64,000 bases of DNA from Henricia sp. BOLD:AAB3569 (GCA_037783545.1 JBBELK010000830.1:124001-188000), one strand, 5' to 3'. Numbered from the stretch's first letter, positions 44,114 through 55,582 are shown. The notes: a model not told the origin generated them from the letters alone. Made by a program: numbers and translations.

Positions 44114-46435
44114 TTAGCTACTTAAATTTGAGAGAGCCTGAGACACCTGTTTACGAAAGGAGTAAAGGGAAGGTGCACCGAACACATCACACTTCCCATG
44201 GAGCCCATTGTAGGTGGAGGGAATCCTTGAAATGAAGCCACGCTTCGTCACCTCAATGCGACTCCATGGGACGTGGAGGATGTGTTTGTGTGCATGCCTC
44301 GTCCGTAGTGTTGGAGTATGTAAGCCAAATGGGTTGGCATCTACAGTAGAGAAACAGTTGTGAAAATGTTTATACAAAAATATACAGTCATTAACATCCC
44401 GTCTGAGTTTTAGAGTAGGAAGTCTGTATCGGTGACATAGATCAATGTAATCAAGGTTATTAGCATCATTGTTATTATTAAGAATCTTGTTCATAAAGTT
44501 AAGATAGCGTCGTTGAACTCTCTCAATCCTATTCACCTGATATGTAGATATAGAATTGAACACGACAGTACAGTACTCTAAGTTGGGCCTTATAAGGGAA
44601 CAATAGAGGGTACGCAAAACATGCTCGTTTCTGAGTGAACGGAAGTTACGCCAGACCAAACCACACATACGATTGGCTTTCTTAATAACTGAATCTACAT
44701 GGGGGACAAAGGTTAATCTGCTGTCAATAAAAATACCAAGATCTTTTTGCACACTCACTCTCTTAAGCTCATTATTTCCAAGAGTATATGCAAAACTTAC
44801 AGGTTTCTTCTTAAGTGTTACAGATAATACACTACATTTGTCAGCATTAAGAGGCAATTTCCAGTTAGCAGACCAAGTCATAATTTTCTCTAAGTCGTTC
44901 TGCAATGAAATAGCATCAACAGGAGAACCAACTTTACAATATACTTTCATGTCATCGGCAAAGAGTAAACACTTGTTGCTAATACACTGTGGTATGTCAT
45001 TAACAAATAACGAGAAGAGGATAGGACCTAAAATTGAACCTTGGGGAACACCAGAGGGCACTACATTCCAATTAGAACAGTGACCGTCAACAATAACTCT
45101 GTGTTTTCTACCAGTGAGATAATTGCTTAACAAACGGAGAACATCAGGATGAATATTATAGGATGAGAGTTTATACAGAAGAAAGTTATGGTTGACTCGA
45201 TCAAAGGCCTTTGAGAAATCAGTGTAAATAACATCCAACTGCTCTTTCCGTTCGACAGCACGGTAAGCATCTTGCAACAATAAGGTCAGGTTAGAGGAGC
45301 AATCTCTACCGGGGATGAAACCATGCTGCTGCTCGGCGATAGCGGGTTGGACGTGACACATAATCTGTTCACACAGGATTTTCTCAAAGACCTTTGATAC
45401 CTGGGGCAGAAGAGAAATGGGCCTATAGTTAGCAACATTATGTTTTTTACCAGACTTATGAATGGGTACAATGTTAGCAATTTTCCAAGAAGATGGAAAA
45501 CATCCCTCTCTGGTAGCCCTATTAAATAGATATGCTAACGGGTTACAAAGAACACTGGCACAAGATTTGAGCACAAAGCTCGATAGATTGTCCGGTCCAC
45601 TGGCCTTGGTGACATCAATGTCATTCAGCTTGCAGAATACATCAGATGTAGTGATGCGTAATTCTGGCATTGCATCGAGGTTCCTGGATCCAAGGGCTGG
45701 CATCGCGTTGTCCGATTCAGATGAAGCTGGCAAGTAGACAGACTGGAAACAGTCCATAAGAAGAGCTGCTTTACTGGCCGGGTCTGCTGCTTCTTGACCA
45801 GAGTTGTCGTTCCGCAGGACTGAGGGCAAGGAAGGTTGGCGAGATCGAGTCTTAATGAAACTCCAGAAACGTTTTGGGTTGTTACCGATGTCCCCGGCTA
45901 CAGATGTTAAATACTTTTTGTATTTTGCTCTCATAATCTGCTTAAAATTGGAACGAGCATCCCTGAACAGTTCTAGGTTTTCGTCAGTTGGATAGGCCTT
46001 CTTCCTACGAAATGCTCGCTCCTTGGCTTTGAGGGTAATGCGGACTTCGCTGTCGAACCAAGGGGGTGATGGACGACGAGGGCGTATGGTTGGAACAACG
46101 TCGGTCACTGCAGCGTCTACAAAGTCATAAAATAGAGATGTAGCAGCATCACAATCAGTCGTTGATTCCAAAAGACACCAAGGGATGCATTCTATTGTTT
46201 TTTGGAGATCATTTAGGTCAGCTTTTCGGAAATTGAAGACTGGGCGGCTTATATGACACGGCTTGGCTTGGGCAGGTATGCAAAGGTCTAATCTTACGGA
46301 ATTATGGTCGGAGGAAAATATGTCATCACCAACGTCGCAGGAGGCTTGTAGTTGACTGGAACATAGGACGAAGTCGAGTATGTTGTTTCCTCTCGTTGGT
46401 GAAAAGTTAACTTGCTGCAGGTCGTGGGCAGTCAT
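44114..46435 (-). CDS. LINE ORF2, endonuclease end plus reverse transcriptase
   Basis: 773 codons from an internal ATG; the reading continues upstream for about 20 codons to the frameshift. It starts within the endonuclease: ILDFVLCS and [10 protein letters not shown] (the catalytic His motif). RT motifs: [28 protein letters not shown] (~350), [20 protein letters not shown] (~405-424), the active-site LFADDMKVY (~430), [10 protein letters not shown] and [14 protein letters not shown]. Then [24 protein letters not shown] and a C-terminal block shared with the 20.9-kb fragment. The enzyme would perform target-primed reverse transcription in the nucleus. RT looks intact. Confidence 0.9.
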   Translation of the reverse strand: MTAHDLQQVNFSPTRGNNILDFVLCSSQLQASCDVGDDIFSSDHNSVRLDLCIPAQAKPCHISRPVFNFRKADLNDLQKTIECIPWCLLESTTDCDAATSLFYDFVDAAVTDVVPTIRPRRPSPPWFDSEVRITLKAKERAFRRKKAYPTDENLELFRDARSNFKQIMRAKYKKYLTSVAGDIGNNPKRFWSFIKTRSRQPSLPSVLRNDNSGQEAADPASKAALLMDCFQSVYLPASSESDNAMPALGSRNLDAMPELRITTSDVFCKLNDIDVTKASGPDNLSSFVLKSCASVLCNPLAYLFNRATREGCFPSSWKIANIVPIHKSGKKHNVANYRPISLLPQVSKVFEKILCEQIMCHVQPAIAEQQHGFIPGRDCSSNLTLLLQDAYRAVERKEQLDVIYTDFSKAFDRVNHNFLLYKLSSYNIHPDVLRLLSNYLTGRKHRVIVDGHCSNWNVVPSGVPQGSILGPILFSLFVNDIPQCISNKCLLFADDMKVYCKVGSPVDAISLQNDLEKIMTWSANWKLPLNADKCSVLSVTLKKKPVSFAYTLGNNELKRVSVQKDLGIFIDSRLTFVPHVDSVIKKANRMCGLVWRNFRSLRNEHVLRTLYCSLIRPNLEYCTVVFNSISTYQVNRIERVQRRYLNFMNKILNNNNDANNLDYIDLCHRYRLPTLKLRRDVNDCIFLYKHFHNCFSTVDANPFGLHTPTLRTRHAHKHILHVPWSRIEVTKRGFISRIPSTYNGLHGKCDVFGAPSLYSFRKQVSQALSNLSS

Positions 46436-46457
46436 GACTGCATCGATGAAGACATCG

Positions 46458-47468
46458 TCAGTGGCGGAACCACTGGAGACTGCCCGGGTGCCACTTCATG
46501 AGTGAAGGCAAATTAAAACCACCAACAATGCACATGTTGTTGTAATGACGTGCAGCATTGGCTATGGAGTCAGCAAGGGCCTCTAGCGTTTGGATACCGC
46601 TGTTAGGTGGTCTGTAGAAGACACCAAGGAGAATCTTATTGCGACTGGATAGCTGAACTTCAACCCACAACAGTTCAAGTTCATCCTGCTCGAATTCAAC
46701 TCTTCTGCGGCACTCAAAATCATTGTGACATCCTAGAAGCACACCACCACCCCGCCTGTTTGCCCTGTCATTCCGGAAGATGGTGTAGTCTGGAATGTTC
46801 AATTCGGCATCCAGCACGGCCTTCGTGAGCCAGGTTTCAGTAAGGGCGAAGAAGTTAAAAACTCCGCCTGGCTGAAGATGAGCAACCAGTGAGGTGTGAA
46901 AGACATCCAGTTTATTCTTTAGACTCCTTACATTCTGTTGATAAACTCTGAGGCAGGTGTCATTTTGGGAGTACCTTGTAGCCAATGTAGATGTCCCTAA
47001 AGAGGAATTCCCTGAAGATTCTGGTCCCGGGTTGACTTCAACATCACCAGCTAGGATGATGTTGAAGCTTGCTGTGGTGTTTGCATAGTATGGCGTTCTG
47101 TTTCTGGAGAGCCTTTGTCTGTTGATTAGTCCATTGTATTGGGTGGTGTTGCATTCCACAATAAACAGCTCAAGCCACAGTGGCTTGGGCTGAGTCATCA
47201 GCCATGGTGGACAATGAAGCTGGTCAAGCGTGGAATGCAGCCTGGTGTATAATCCTGGAAATGCTGGTGAAAACTGATGAAAATCAGGATGAAAAACACT
47301 CCCAAACTGGCAAGTCCTGCTGAGATATCCATAATAACTGATACCAAAATGATCAGTGATCAAAACTCTATCTGGTGGTATATAATTCAAGCATCCAAGT
47401 GAGCTGGAAACAGCTAAAATGACAATCAAAGTGAGAGTACAGCAAAGAGCCTGTTTACTAGTCGCCAT
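46458..47468 (-). CDS. LINE ORF2 N-terminal part: signal-like leader, 2A, endonuclease
   Basis: 336 codons. Residues 8-25 are strongly hydrophobic ([14 protein letters not shown]), like a signal peptide. Residues 141-149 read GDVEVNPGP, matching the 2A consensus DxExNPGP, where ribosomes release at Gly148 and resume at Pro149. AP endonuclease follows: [11 protein letters not shown] (~182), LTETWL (~214), RRGGGVLL and GVFYRPP. At the catalytic GDFN position this copy reads GGFN, so the Asp is lost. The frame then breaks and the rest lies in 44114-46435. In sea urchin LINEs such leader-2A units are known; here the leader-2A portion (~148 aa) would be released as its own product. Confidence 0.88.
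   Translation of the reverse strand: MATSKQALCCTLTLIVILAVSSSLGCLNYIPPDRVLITDHFGISYYGYLSRTCQFGSVFHPDFHQFSPAFPGLYTRLHSTLDQLHCPPWLMTQPKPLWLELFIVECNTTQYNGLINRQRLSRNRTPYYANTTASFNIILAGDVEVNPGPESSGNSSLGTSTLATRYSQNDTCLRVYQQNVRSLKNKLDVFHTSLVAHLQPGGVFNFFALTETWLTKAVLDAELNIPDYTIFRNDRANRRGGGVLLGCHNDFECRRRVEFEQDELELLWVEVQLSSRNKILLGVFYRPPNSGIQTLEALADSIANAARHYNNMCIVGGFNLPSLMKWHPGSLQWFRH
47022..47048 (-). other. 2A ribosome-skipping site
   Basis: Encodes GDVEVNPGP, preceded by FNIILA, the helix-forming hydrophobic lead typical of active 2A sequences. All consensus residues (D, E, N, P, G, P) are present. Confidence 0.9.
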
Positions 47469-47676
47469 CTTTACATTTGTGTACAGTTAGGACCTATAAG
47501 CACAGCAATTTCTATCAAAATCGGAAGACATAAGGTAAAAAAGTGCGTTGGTCTGACATGAAATGACCCACATGCATCACGACGTCTGAAGATAAACCAC
47601 GGTGGTTGTGCCCCAAAACTAGTCTGTTTTCAGTCGTCGTAACACACCCTTTTGTGTACATTTGTACATCGGACCA

Positions 47677-47932
47677 TTAGCCTTTTAGAAGTATGGCGGA
47701 ACAAAAGGAGAGGGCGCAATTTCATTTGGGTATGAATTGTTTTATCAATTGTATTTCTTTCCAAAAAAATGATTTACATGTTGTAATTATAATACATAGA
47801 CAGAATTATAAATGAAATTAATAAGTGTAAATTGAAAAACTGAGTTATTTTGCATTTTAGTCGATTTTATACCCACTGCAAAGTGCAAAGTGCGCCCTCC
47901 TATTGTGTCCGCCATACTTCAAAAAGGCTAAT
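47677..47932. mobile_element. MITE delta, copy 1
   Basis: TTAGCCTTTTAGAAGTATGG at the left and CATACTTCAAAAAGGCTAAT at the right. Same family as 51616-51865 in opposite orientation, with matching interior (CATAGACAGAATTATAAATG). Confidence 0.8.
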
Positions 47933-47995
47933 TGGAGGTCCTGCCTCCATAACATCTAAATCGAACCGATTTAATTTATGTGCGTCCTTGTATTT

Positions 47996-48100
47996 AATGC
48001 ACCTATCAATTGTTTCCCCCACCCCTCCCCCCGGGCTACCCCACCTAAGAGGTGGATTTGTCACTTTTTTGTGACAAAATCCCCACCCCTGGGGCATGCA
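47996..48100. repeat. GGTGGGG repeat, copy 3 (inverted, partial)
   Basis: TGCACCTATCAATTGTTTCC, CCCACCTAAGAGGTGG and ACAAAATCCCCACCCCTGG, reverse complement of 36110-36207. Confidence 0.6.
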
Positions 48101-48668
48101 CACAGGACCGCCTCTGAGACAAGGTTCTAAACTGCAAACGGCACGAAGAAGAGACCGCTGGTTTTGATGCAACATGGAACCAGTGGCAAAGACCATACAA
48201 TGTGTATGGTTGGGAACGGTGGTTTATCTTCACATGTCGTGATGCATATATATCTCGAGGCTGGAACACAAGCAATAATAGTGATCCGTGACCTTTAACC
48301 CCATGTGAGATTTAAAAGCGCATCATACAGCAAACAACGAGTCTACGACCGCACGATTTTGGTACGAGTCAGTTACGGATTTGATTATTTTTCCTCTTTC
48401 ACGTGTGTGTATTTTTAGGTTCCATACCAGAATTCAAAATCGAACTGAAGTTTCCTTTTTCATAGTGCTAATAATAGCTGCAGCCTAATTAATTTATATT
48501 TACATTGGAACCATGCAAAATATCCAAATGCACATGATCAGTATTTCAAAAGAAAAGACTTTTAATGACCCTTTTTGAACTGATATTGAAAAGTAACGAA
48601 CTTGTCCGGACATTCATATACCCATTCATATGCACTGCGATGAGCTTCCACGGACAATATATACAATC

Positions 48669-48805
48669 AAAAGTCGTTTGCATCTGAAAACTCGGGACGG
48701 AAAGTAGTTTGCATGTAAAAGCCAAAACCCACGAGCAATGCAGGCGACCAAAAGTCGTTTGCATCTGAAAACCTATAGGACGAAAAGTAGTTTGCATGTG
48801 AAAGG
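48669..48805. repeat. Two ~82-bp units with GTTTGCAT words
   Basis: AAAAGTCGTTTGCATCTGAA occurs at ~48669 and ~48750; AAAGTAGTTTGCATGTRAAA at ~48701 and ~48784. Four TTTGCAT words in 140 bp resemble POU octamer half-sites; regulatory role unproven. Confidence 0.5.
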
Positions 48806-48859
48806 CAACTTTGGTGTCTCCAACAAAATCAGAAAACGCAAGGGTGTACACACCCTCTC

Positions 48860-50145
48860 GTCAGGTCACGGCTGTCTGAGGGTGACACAGAAGTACTGCG
48901 CAAGTGCGAACTTTTAACGGCCGTTGGTGTGTTTAATATTTGGCGCGCTTTTTGATGTCGAAATCGTATGGGTGTTATCCTACGCAATGTTTGTAAAAAA
49001 TAACCAATAAACAACTAGTAAAAATATGCAGAATGACTTTTGAAGACCTACTTTAAATAATTCCAAGGCAAACAACTCTTTAAAAAGCAGATATGACACG
49101 GAATTACGGATCACAAAAAGCTTACTTTGAATTAAAAAAACGAAATTTAAAACATACTTTACAATTTGCCTTATTGCTCGCAAAATATCATTTTCCCAAC
49201 ATTGAGACATATTTGCTGGTACATACAGTCGATGAACTATTTTTTTAGTGTCTGAATTTGATTTGAACGTGGCAATAAAGGCGGAAATTTTGTTATGTGT
49301 TTAAATAATTTTAAAATTAGCGTAAAAAGTGTCTAGTACCTGTACTGCGCGCTGTACTGTGTATACAGCGTGCGGTACAGTGGACATGCTATGCGTTCGC
49401 GTACGTGTGGCATCGACTACTCGTAACAATAATTCAGCGTCAGTAATCGATACTAATGCAAACCACGCGCCGCGGGCCGTATTCGCTCCGTTTGCTCGTG
49501 TTGACTGACGTTGCGATGTGTGTTCTCTAAATTCAAATTATAGTCAAAATATGTTTATTGCCCGAATAAGTTTGTAATGACTATTTTGTTCAAGAATCTG
49601 GCTTTATTCGACATATATTGCTTTGTCAGGGAAAATTATGGTTTGGGAGAAATTTCTCTGAACATTTTGCAAATCTACAAGATGACCTAAAATTGCAGTT
49701 TACTCCAACATTTGTGAATAATTTTCGCCACAAAGGCCCTCAAATGTCTAACCATGTCTCATACATGTTCCCCAAACGGGATTTGCACCCAAAAACGCCT
49801 CATCTAGGACCCAAAATTTCATTCGAATTCCTGTTCGTTTTATTTTTCGAACCGGTAGCGTCGTCTGCTAGCGGCAAAACGGACTGCCGTCTGCAAATAG
49901 TCTGGCCCTTTTCTTCGGGGACCTAGACCTTTCTATGCCCGTTATCTCTTCGGCCATAAACACCTGTGTTCTATAGTGATATACATGTAATATAATGTAA
50001 TATCATTGCTATTGCCGTGGCGTTTTATCAGCGGTCTTTTATAATAGTTTCATTAACTTTTCTATTTTTGCCGACAGTACCATGATTTTTCCGACCAAAT
50101 AAGAATTACATCATATATGGGAGGCAAAAAAGTGGGGGGAAATTG
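48860..50145. other. No gene recognised
   Basis: AT-rich, apparently unique. Short frames only. A C-run of more than 25 bases follows at 50150. Confidence 0.4.
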
Positions 50146-50149
50146 ACAT

Positions 50150-50205
50150 CTCCCCCCCCCCCCCCCCCCCCCCCTCATACCCCCCACCCCCCCTCCCCCG
50201 TCTCC
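50150..50205. repeat. Poly-C tract
   Basis: A run of ~27 C followed by CCCCCCACCCCCCCTCCCCC. Likely assembly- and polymerase-sensitive. Confidence 0.85.
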
Positions 50206-50219
50206 TGCGCCTAGCGCAT

Positions 50220-50990
50220 ATGCTCCTCAGCCGAGAGACCCGTGATTGCTGGGTCTCGAGGTCTCCTCGTCCTCGATCCACGGAACACAGCCGCCACATG
50301 GCTGGCCGCGGTAACAGGTGACTCTTTTGTGGTCATATGGCCAGCCACCCCGGGCGCAGAGAAAAATAACCCCACAGTGAGTCAACGACAGTGAGGGCGT
50401 AACAGTGAGAATTTCCCTCCATATATAGCCTAAGCGCCAGCACAAAATAATGCTGAATGTACACACTATTAATTAGCAATTGTAAAATCAAACCCAAAAC
50501 GAATATGTAACCAAAATGAATGGCGATTCCTCTTTGGGGAAGCAATATACCTCAAGCCATAAAACAAAACAAAAATATATCCCTCCCTCTGTATTATTGA
50601 GGGAATCAATTTATGTCAAGGCAGCTCAAACAAACCCGCCGTAACATCCCCTTCAGTTACAGGAATTTTGACAGAAAAAGAAACCCCTTTCAACAAATGT
50701 ACACACAGGTAATCGGTATATACATGTATGCCCCCTTGTGTTACTGAGAAGAAAAGAAAGTTATATCAAGTCCAAACAACCAGTCAAAATAATCATTATC
50801 GGAAAATATAATTAAGTAACGACAAAGACATGCTAAAGCACTTTTCGACTTGCACTCATCAGATCAAAACGCAAGAATGGCGTGATGACGCTATCGACAA
50901 TAGTATTAGGCTAAAGGCGGGAATGACATGTTCAGAATGCTGAGCGTTAATTGGTCAGCTCGACAACAGCCGGGAGCACGCTACTGCGCA
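50220..50990. other. No gene recognised
   Basis: Nothing nameable beyond local GC-rich sequence at 50220-50360. Confidence 0.35.
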
Positions 50991-51009
50991 TGCGCAGTTA
51001 GATTACACG

Positions 51010-51225
51010 GAGCGTGTGTAGACATTCTTTTTGACGACACAACGGGTTTTGTGAAGTGAATGAATGTACCCTCGAGCAATGTGCAGATGCATGATACTAC
51101 GTGCTCTGGCCAGTACAGTGAACTGCTGTTCGCTGTATTGTTTCGAGCACTCCGGGTGATCAAGCAAGTGTTGTACAATAGCAGATGTGCATTCGGACTT
51201 GTAGCAGCTTTGAGACATCGAATAT
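51010..51225 (-). pseudogene. Penelope-like element relic: C-terminal GIY-YIG region
   Basis: Minus strand translation contains SECTSAIVQHLLDHPECSKQYSEQ then FTVLARARSIMHLHI and IHSL, matching the conserved end of GIY-YIG endonuclease domains in Penelope-like retroelements (AIxQHLL ... FxxLARARS ... LHILEA). It is interrupted soon after LHI. The N-terminal part of such a domain is on the opposite strand at 52010-52440. Confidence 0.6.
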
Positions 51226-51252
51226 ATACACTGGATGAAGAAACGCATATGC

Positions 51253-51431
51253 AGCACGATATGTGGCAAAGGGCATCCCCCTACCATTGTTCCCCCATTG
51301 TGCCTCAAACATCCAAGGAATTTCCAAGGAATTCCTTTCAGTTTTTAGGGGCAGTTGGTGCGTTAACAAAAGGGAAGAGTGTGTTGAGGTATAGGGGCGT
51401 TAGGGGGAGTCCCGTTGCCACATATCGTGCT
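51253..51431. mobile_element. MITE theta (AGCACGATATGTGGCAA ends)
   Basis: AGCACGATATGTGGCAAAGG at the left, TTGCCACATATCGTGCT at the right, 179 bp. Related stretches lie in IR1 at about 1310-1455, 1655-1735, 11488-11800 and 12370-12485. Interior words include CATTGTGCCTCAAACATCCA and AGAGTGTGTTGAGGTATAGG. Confidence 0.7.
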
Positions 51432-51615
51432 CGGTATAAAGCAACGACGTCTAAAATTGAAGCCACCGTCCGCCATTGTACCCCACCGAATACAATGCAT
51501 TGCCTATAGACTGGTCATACTCTAGTCTACATCATGGTCTACATGTGTTAAGTGGAATGCAAGCGATCGCATTGACGGGGGAGCAGTCTAGGTCAAGCAT
51601 TGTTCGTGGGGTACA

Positions 51616-51865
51616 ATTAGCCTTTTTGAAGTATGGCGGATACAATAGGAGGGCGCACTTTGCAGTGGGTATAAAATCGACTAAAATGCAAAATAACTCA
51701 GTTTTTCACTTTACACTTATTAATTTTATTGATAATTCTGTCTATGTATTATAATTACAAAATGTAAATCAAGTTTTTGGAAAGAAATACAATTGATAAA
51801 AAAAATCATACCCAAATGAAATTGCGCCCTCTCCTTTTGTTCCGCCATACTTCTAAAAGGCTAAT
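51616..51865. mobile_element. MITE delta, copy 2
   Basis: ATTAGCCTTTTTGAAGTATG at the left and CATACTTCTAAAAGGCTAAT at the right. Reverse-orientation match to 47677-47932. Confidence 0.8.
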
Positions 51866-52009
51866 GGCGGCCGGCGCATGGTTTCAATTCTCGTATAGCC
51901 AACCTCCATGCAATATTTAATACAGTGTGTATATATCGATGCTTTGAGAGCGTTCTTGCAGACGCGCGACGGCTGTTTACGGGAAGCAGGCAGGTTGCTG
52001 CGGATGGAA

Positions 52010-52440
52010 CATGCGATCGAAGGAGAAATAGTGGTAAAAGCCGTGACGCGCGCCTACTACACCGTTCAGCCGCGTGTAATATTCACTAAGTTATTTCGGG
52101 CAGTCCGTAAAGACGTACTACCTACTACACAACTTAATGTTATCTATGAATTTCCGTGCCGATGTGATGCTCGGTACGTATGTCCCCAAGACTGGCGGAT
52201 CGCATTAAACAGCATTTTCTATCCTCCTTCCGCAGTAGCATGTCCTTGTCGTGACTTAATTATATTTTGCAGTACCAAACACTTATTTAATAATCAATAT
52301 AGGCCTACATGTAATCCCTCTGTGTCGAGCGGGGCGATTTGGCTAAGAAGCTGGATAGAGGGTCTAACTAACGCGCGTCGCCAGGAAAAGATAAGCAAAA
52401 GGCTAATTGAGAGCGAACCAAGGAAATAACATCGAGGAAT
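52010..52440 (+). pseudogene. Penelope-like element relic: GIY-YIG N-terminal region
   Basis: Plus strand reads DVLPTTQLNVIYEFPCRCDARYV, the hallmark entry to Penelope-type GIY-YIG domains (NVIYxFxCRCxxRYVGRT), then shifts frame into RLADRIKQHFLSS. Stops follow. Damaged and inactive. Confidence 0.6.
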
Positions 52441-52479
52441 CGATTCCGTTTTCACCGATGCTTTCAGTTAAGTACATGT

Positions 52480-52640
52480 ATGTAGTATTAGTCTTTGTGA
52501 AAGACGGTCTAACGTTGCTTGGTTTGTGTGGACAGGGAACTAGTTTATGCGCCGTACGTGCGGTCGATATTGCACTGTGTGGACAGGGAACTAGTTTATG
52601 GGTAGTGTTTGTAAGACCGTCTTTGGAATCGTTTCACGTG
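52480..52640. repeat. Inverted repeat arm paired with 57255-57420
   Basis: AGTATTAGTCTTTGTGAAAG, TTGCTTGGTTTGTGTGGACAG and GGAACTAGTTTATGCGC recur as complements at 57255-57420. The segment GTGTGGACAGGGAACTAG is tandemly doubled here only. Confidence 0.7.
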
Positions 52641-53146
52641 ACCAGACCAACTACCTGGTCAGGTCACTAGCATTAACATTCCTTAGGTACCGGTATATCA
52701 CAATAACATTCCAGTACCTCTGCTGGGTCCATGTCTTGCGCCATTTTACAATTGTCTTCCTTGTGGCTAGACTGCACCCCGGCATGTGCTGGAATGTGCA
52801 TTTTAGGTTTATTGTATTCTGGCAGGCTTGGAATTCCTGGGTTGGGACTGGAGAGCCAGCAGGGTCCTATATAAGGAACCTGTGGGCAAGCCTTGTGAGT
52901 TCTCCTGTTCTGACTGCGTGTGCATGAGCCGTATGCCTATAGTGCTGCTCTGATCTCTGTAGACTAGTGCAATAACTTCAGCATAATTTGATTCCGGTTT
53001 TCACAAGTGTTTTAAAATTGGAATTGTTGTAATAAATACACATTGTATTTTTTTATTCATATTTTGGCTTGAGCCAGTTCTCTTTTGTACATCGTCGTCA
53101 GCGTTGGCTCTGCCTGTTTCCTGTATTACCAGACCCACTTGGTTAC
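52640..53146 (+). repeat. Possible solo LTR or promoter-bearing repeat
   Basis: About 500 bp with a TATA-like CTATATAAGGAACC at ~52868, a downstream AATAAATACA at ~53031, and CACGTG on both sides (52636-52641, 53144-53149). Composition resembles an LTR, but TG/CA ends do not align cleanly with the duplication. Confidence 0.35.
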
Positions 53147-53352
53147 ACGTGGTTTGCTCGCGAAATGGCGAGCACATTCCTACGTGACGTAATGATTAGC
53201 ATAACCTGTTTTCGAATGTACGGCGTGTGAAGGTCGTGTACCTAGACCTCGAAGTATAGTTGTACTATATGCAAGACTTTCCACACGACGTAAACGATAA
53301 ACAAAAATGTGCGTGGTGATTTTGAGGATTTATGATGGCGGATCGTCACCGT

Positions 53353-53447
53353 GTTATAAAAGCGACGACGATTATATCAAAAGACAGTACAGTTTAGCAA
53401 AGGATGCAGGTACTTCTCAGCGGCGTAGGTGCAAGATTTGAAGAAAG
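53353..53447 (+). promoter_or_regulatory. Candidate TATA promoter and first non-coding exon
   Basis: TTATAAAAG at 53354-53362, then a likely start ~30 bp downstream and a donor AAAG/GTAGGA at 53447/53448. An alternative donor is CAG/GTACTT at 53409. Part of the gene model at 54262-54875; unproven. Confidence 0.3.
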
Positions 53448-53724
53448 GTAGGAATGCTGTAAAATTATGGTGTTTACAAAATATCCGCATATGCTGAAGG
53501 AGAATTGTAACGAACGACATGTTTGCATAGCCATAGCCTATGCCTACACACATGACACACTACCATGACTACACATGCTACATGATGCAGATTCACTCGC
53601 ATCGTGGTAAAATTTTACTGAAATGCCTGCACTACATTTGTCTTAAGTTTTTACGGCATAATATCACCAAAACGTGAAATTCCGTTAAGAAAGCGTAATT
53701 TTATTGTGGAAATGTTAATGATTT

Positions 53725-53940
53725 CGGAAAGAATTGGGAAGTTGATCACAGATTCAGACCTTGCGTGCATACTGCTTGCAAAACATATGAGACAGGTTTG
53801 TAAATTTCTAAGTGATTCCTCGCAAAATCTTAAATTTTGCCACTCGAAATGTTGTTAATTTCCCATTAAATATGCACATTCCAATGCTAGATGATTCATT
53901 TTAAAGAAAACAATTATGATCAACTTCCCAAATATAATTT
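53725..53940. mobile_element. MITE A copy
   Basis: GAATTGGGAAGTTGATCACA at the left and TTATGATCAACTTCCCAAAT at the right, with CAGACCTTGCGTGC and AAAACATATGAGACAGG inside. Confidence 0.7.
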
Positions 53941-54261
53941 TGTCACGGTGACGACCCTCCTGAGTTTGTCCTCCAGATGGGGGCTGGGGGAGGGGGCGGG
54001 GTGGGGGGACAAGGTGGGGGCGGGGGGACAATATAGCCATGTGGGGAAACGCACATAGCTGCTAGCAGGAAAGCATCATAGCATGGGCTCTAGTTGTTCA
54101 CACTTCCAATCTGGAGGACAAACCGGGTAAATTTGGTCTGCAGGAAACACGTTTTAGCAATGAAAATATTTCAAGTGTTTGCTTGAAAACACTTTAATTA
54201 TGTCATGCTCCATTGCATTCTAACCATTTCTTTCACTTTCGTTTCTCTTTTTTCTCCTCAG

Positions 54262-54875
54262 ACCCACAAATTAGCAGAGTTTCAATAAAGTACGGTACAT
54301 AAGATGGAATCTCTGTCGGCAAAGTATTTCTGCGAGGTAAAATTTGTTGTAATTTATAATCTTTTCTTTAACAAAAATTACCATGCCACAAGATAGCAGT
54401 CAATCCACCCATGATGGCATACACAAAGCCCGGGCACAAACCCATGTTGAGCATTTACTGTATTTCCTTTTGCAGTCTCTGTACAGGGGAACAGTGACAA
54501 TAATCACATAATTATTAATACAAGATCCACCTTATAACAAGCTTTTTATGCTGATATTACAAAAATCATGTTAAAACAGGGCACTTTTGCCTACAAGTGT
54601 TCAGTTCAGCTTTATGCATGAACAACTCGTACCTGCTTGAAACAGTGTAGTAGAGACCAGACCTGTGGAAAATGCTGTGTCCTTGATGTGCATTTGGATG
54701 AGCCACGGGGGAAAATGAAATTAGTAAATACAATTAAACGCTGTTTTAGACAGATTCTTACCAAATTCTCACGATTTACTATCGTATGCGATTCTTTTGC
54801 TTTTTTCTTCAGAAAATGAGGAATAAGATTGACCTCCATCTACACGGGATTCTCATCAGTCCGTATACTTCCTGA
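54262..54875 (+). CDS. Candidate small spliced host gene (57 aa), unrecognised
   Basis: Three exons join in phase 0. Exon 54262-54336: acceptor TTTTTTCTCCTCAG, ATG at 54304, ends CTGCGAG/GTAAAA (MESLSAKYFCE). Exon 54646-54723: CSRDQTCGKCCVLDVHLDEP then RGKMKL, ends TTA/GTAAAT; its acceptor is weak. Exon 54813-54875: strong acceptor CTTTTTTCTTCAG, ends TGA at 54873. A polyadenylation-like ATTAAA is at ~55003. The middle exon is cysteine-rich (C-x-C-x6-C-x2-CC across the junction). No family recognised. The consistent phase supports the model, but without transcripts it is speculative. Confidence 0.3.
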
Positions 54876-55442
54876 CTACTTGTGGCTTCTCCCAACAGAA
54901 GAGTGTGCAATCCTTTGTCTCCACGCTTTGGTCTTCTTTTAATGTAAAATGTCCTGTTGCTGCTTCGTGTCTGGGGTTTCCATATTTGATGAATGATGGA
55001 AAATTAAAGCTACACAAGACTTTTTATTTCAAATGTCCTGCAGCTAGCTGCACGACTTTGTGACTTATGTCAATTGCAACGGACAGTCACACACAAAACA
55101 GTAGTCTTTAATCAGAATGAATTATACTGTATTGAAGCCTTGCTTGACAAATTCTTTTTTGAGCATGTAATCAGCTACTTGTACATGTACACTCCATGGT
55201 GTATTCACATAACATGGAGGCCTAATTGAAAGGTACAACTTCCATGCAGATGTACATGTAACTAGGACAGTTCTTTAATAATCATGAATGAACCTACATG
55301 TTGAAATTTTGAGCAAACTGTCCAAGGAGGGAATTTCGTGGTGATGCTTGGCTTACTGATGTCAGGAGATTAGCTAGTGGATTTTGAAAGTTCATTTTTC
55401 TGAGCTATAAAGGTACATGTACATGTATATTCCTGCTTAAAC

Positions 55443-55582
55443 TTAAACGCACAGGCTCGTCAGCAATGCGCGCCCGCCAAATTCGTGCTCGAAACACGCA
55501 GCTTCATGCCTTTGCTATGGAACTGCGTATTGCGTGGCACACATTTGGCGCGCGCGCATTGCTGACGAGCCTGTGCCTTTAA
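55443..55582. mobile_element. TTAA hairpin MITE beta copy
   Basis: TTAAACGCACAGGCTCGTCA at the left, GCTGACGAGCCTGTGCC then TTTAA at the right, TTAA on both ends; nearly perfect hairpin. Confidence 0.8.

Larger units (their letters stand above)
43647..47500 (-). mobile_element. CR1-group LINE with 2A peptide, near full-length ORF2
   Basis: Minus strand. Its 3' end (left) is a run of ATACA units after TTAATAAATACA. ORF2 is split into two frames by one shift near 46490-46500. It encodes, in order: a hydrophobic N-terminus, a 2A sequence, AP endonuclease, reverse transcriptase and a C-terminal domain. A related 3' fragment is at 20899-21545. The 5' limit is uncertain; no gag-like ORF1 seen. Confidence 0.88.
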
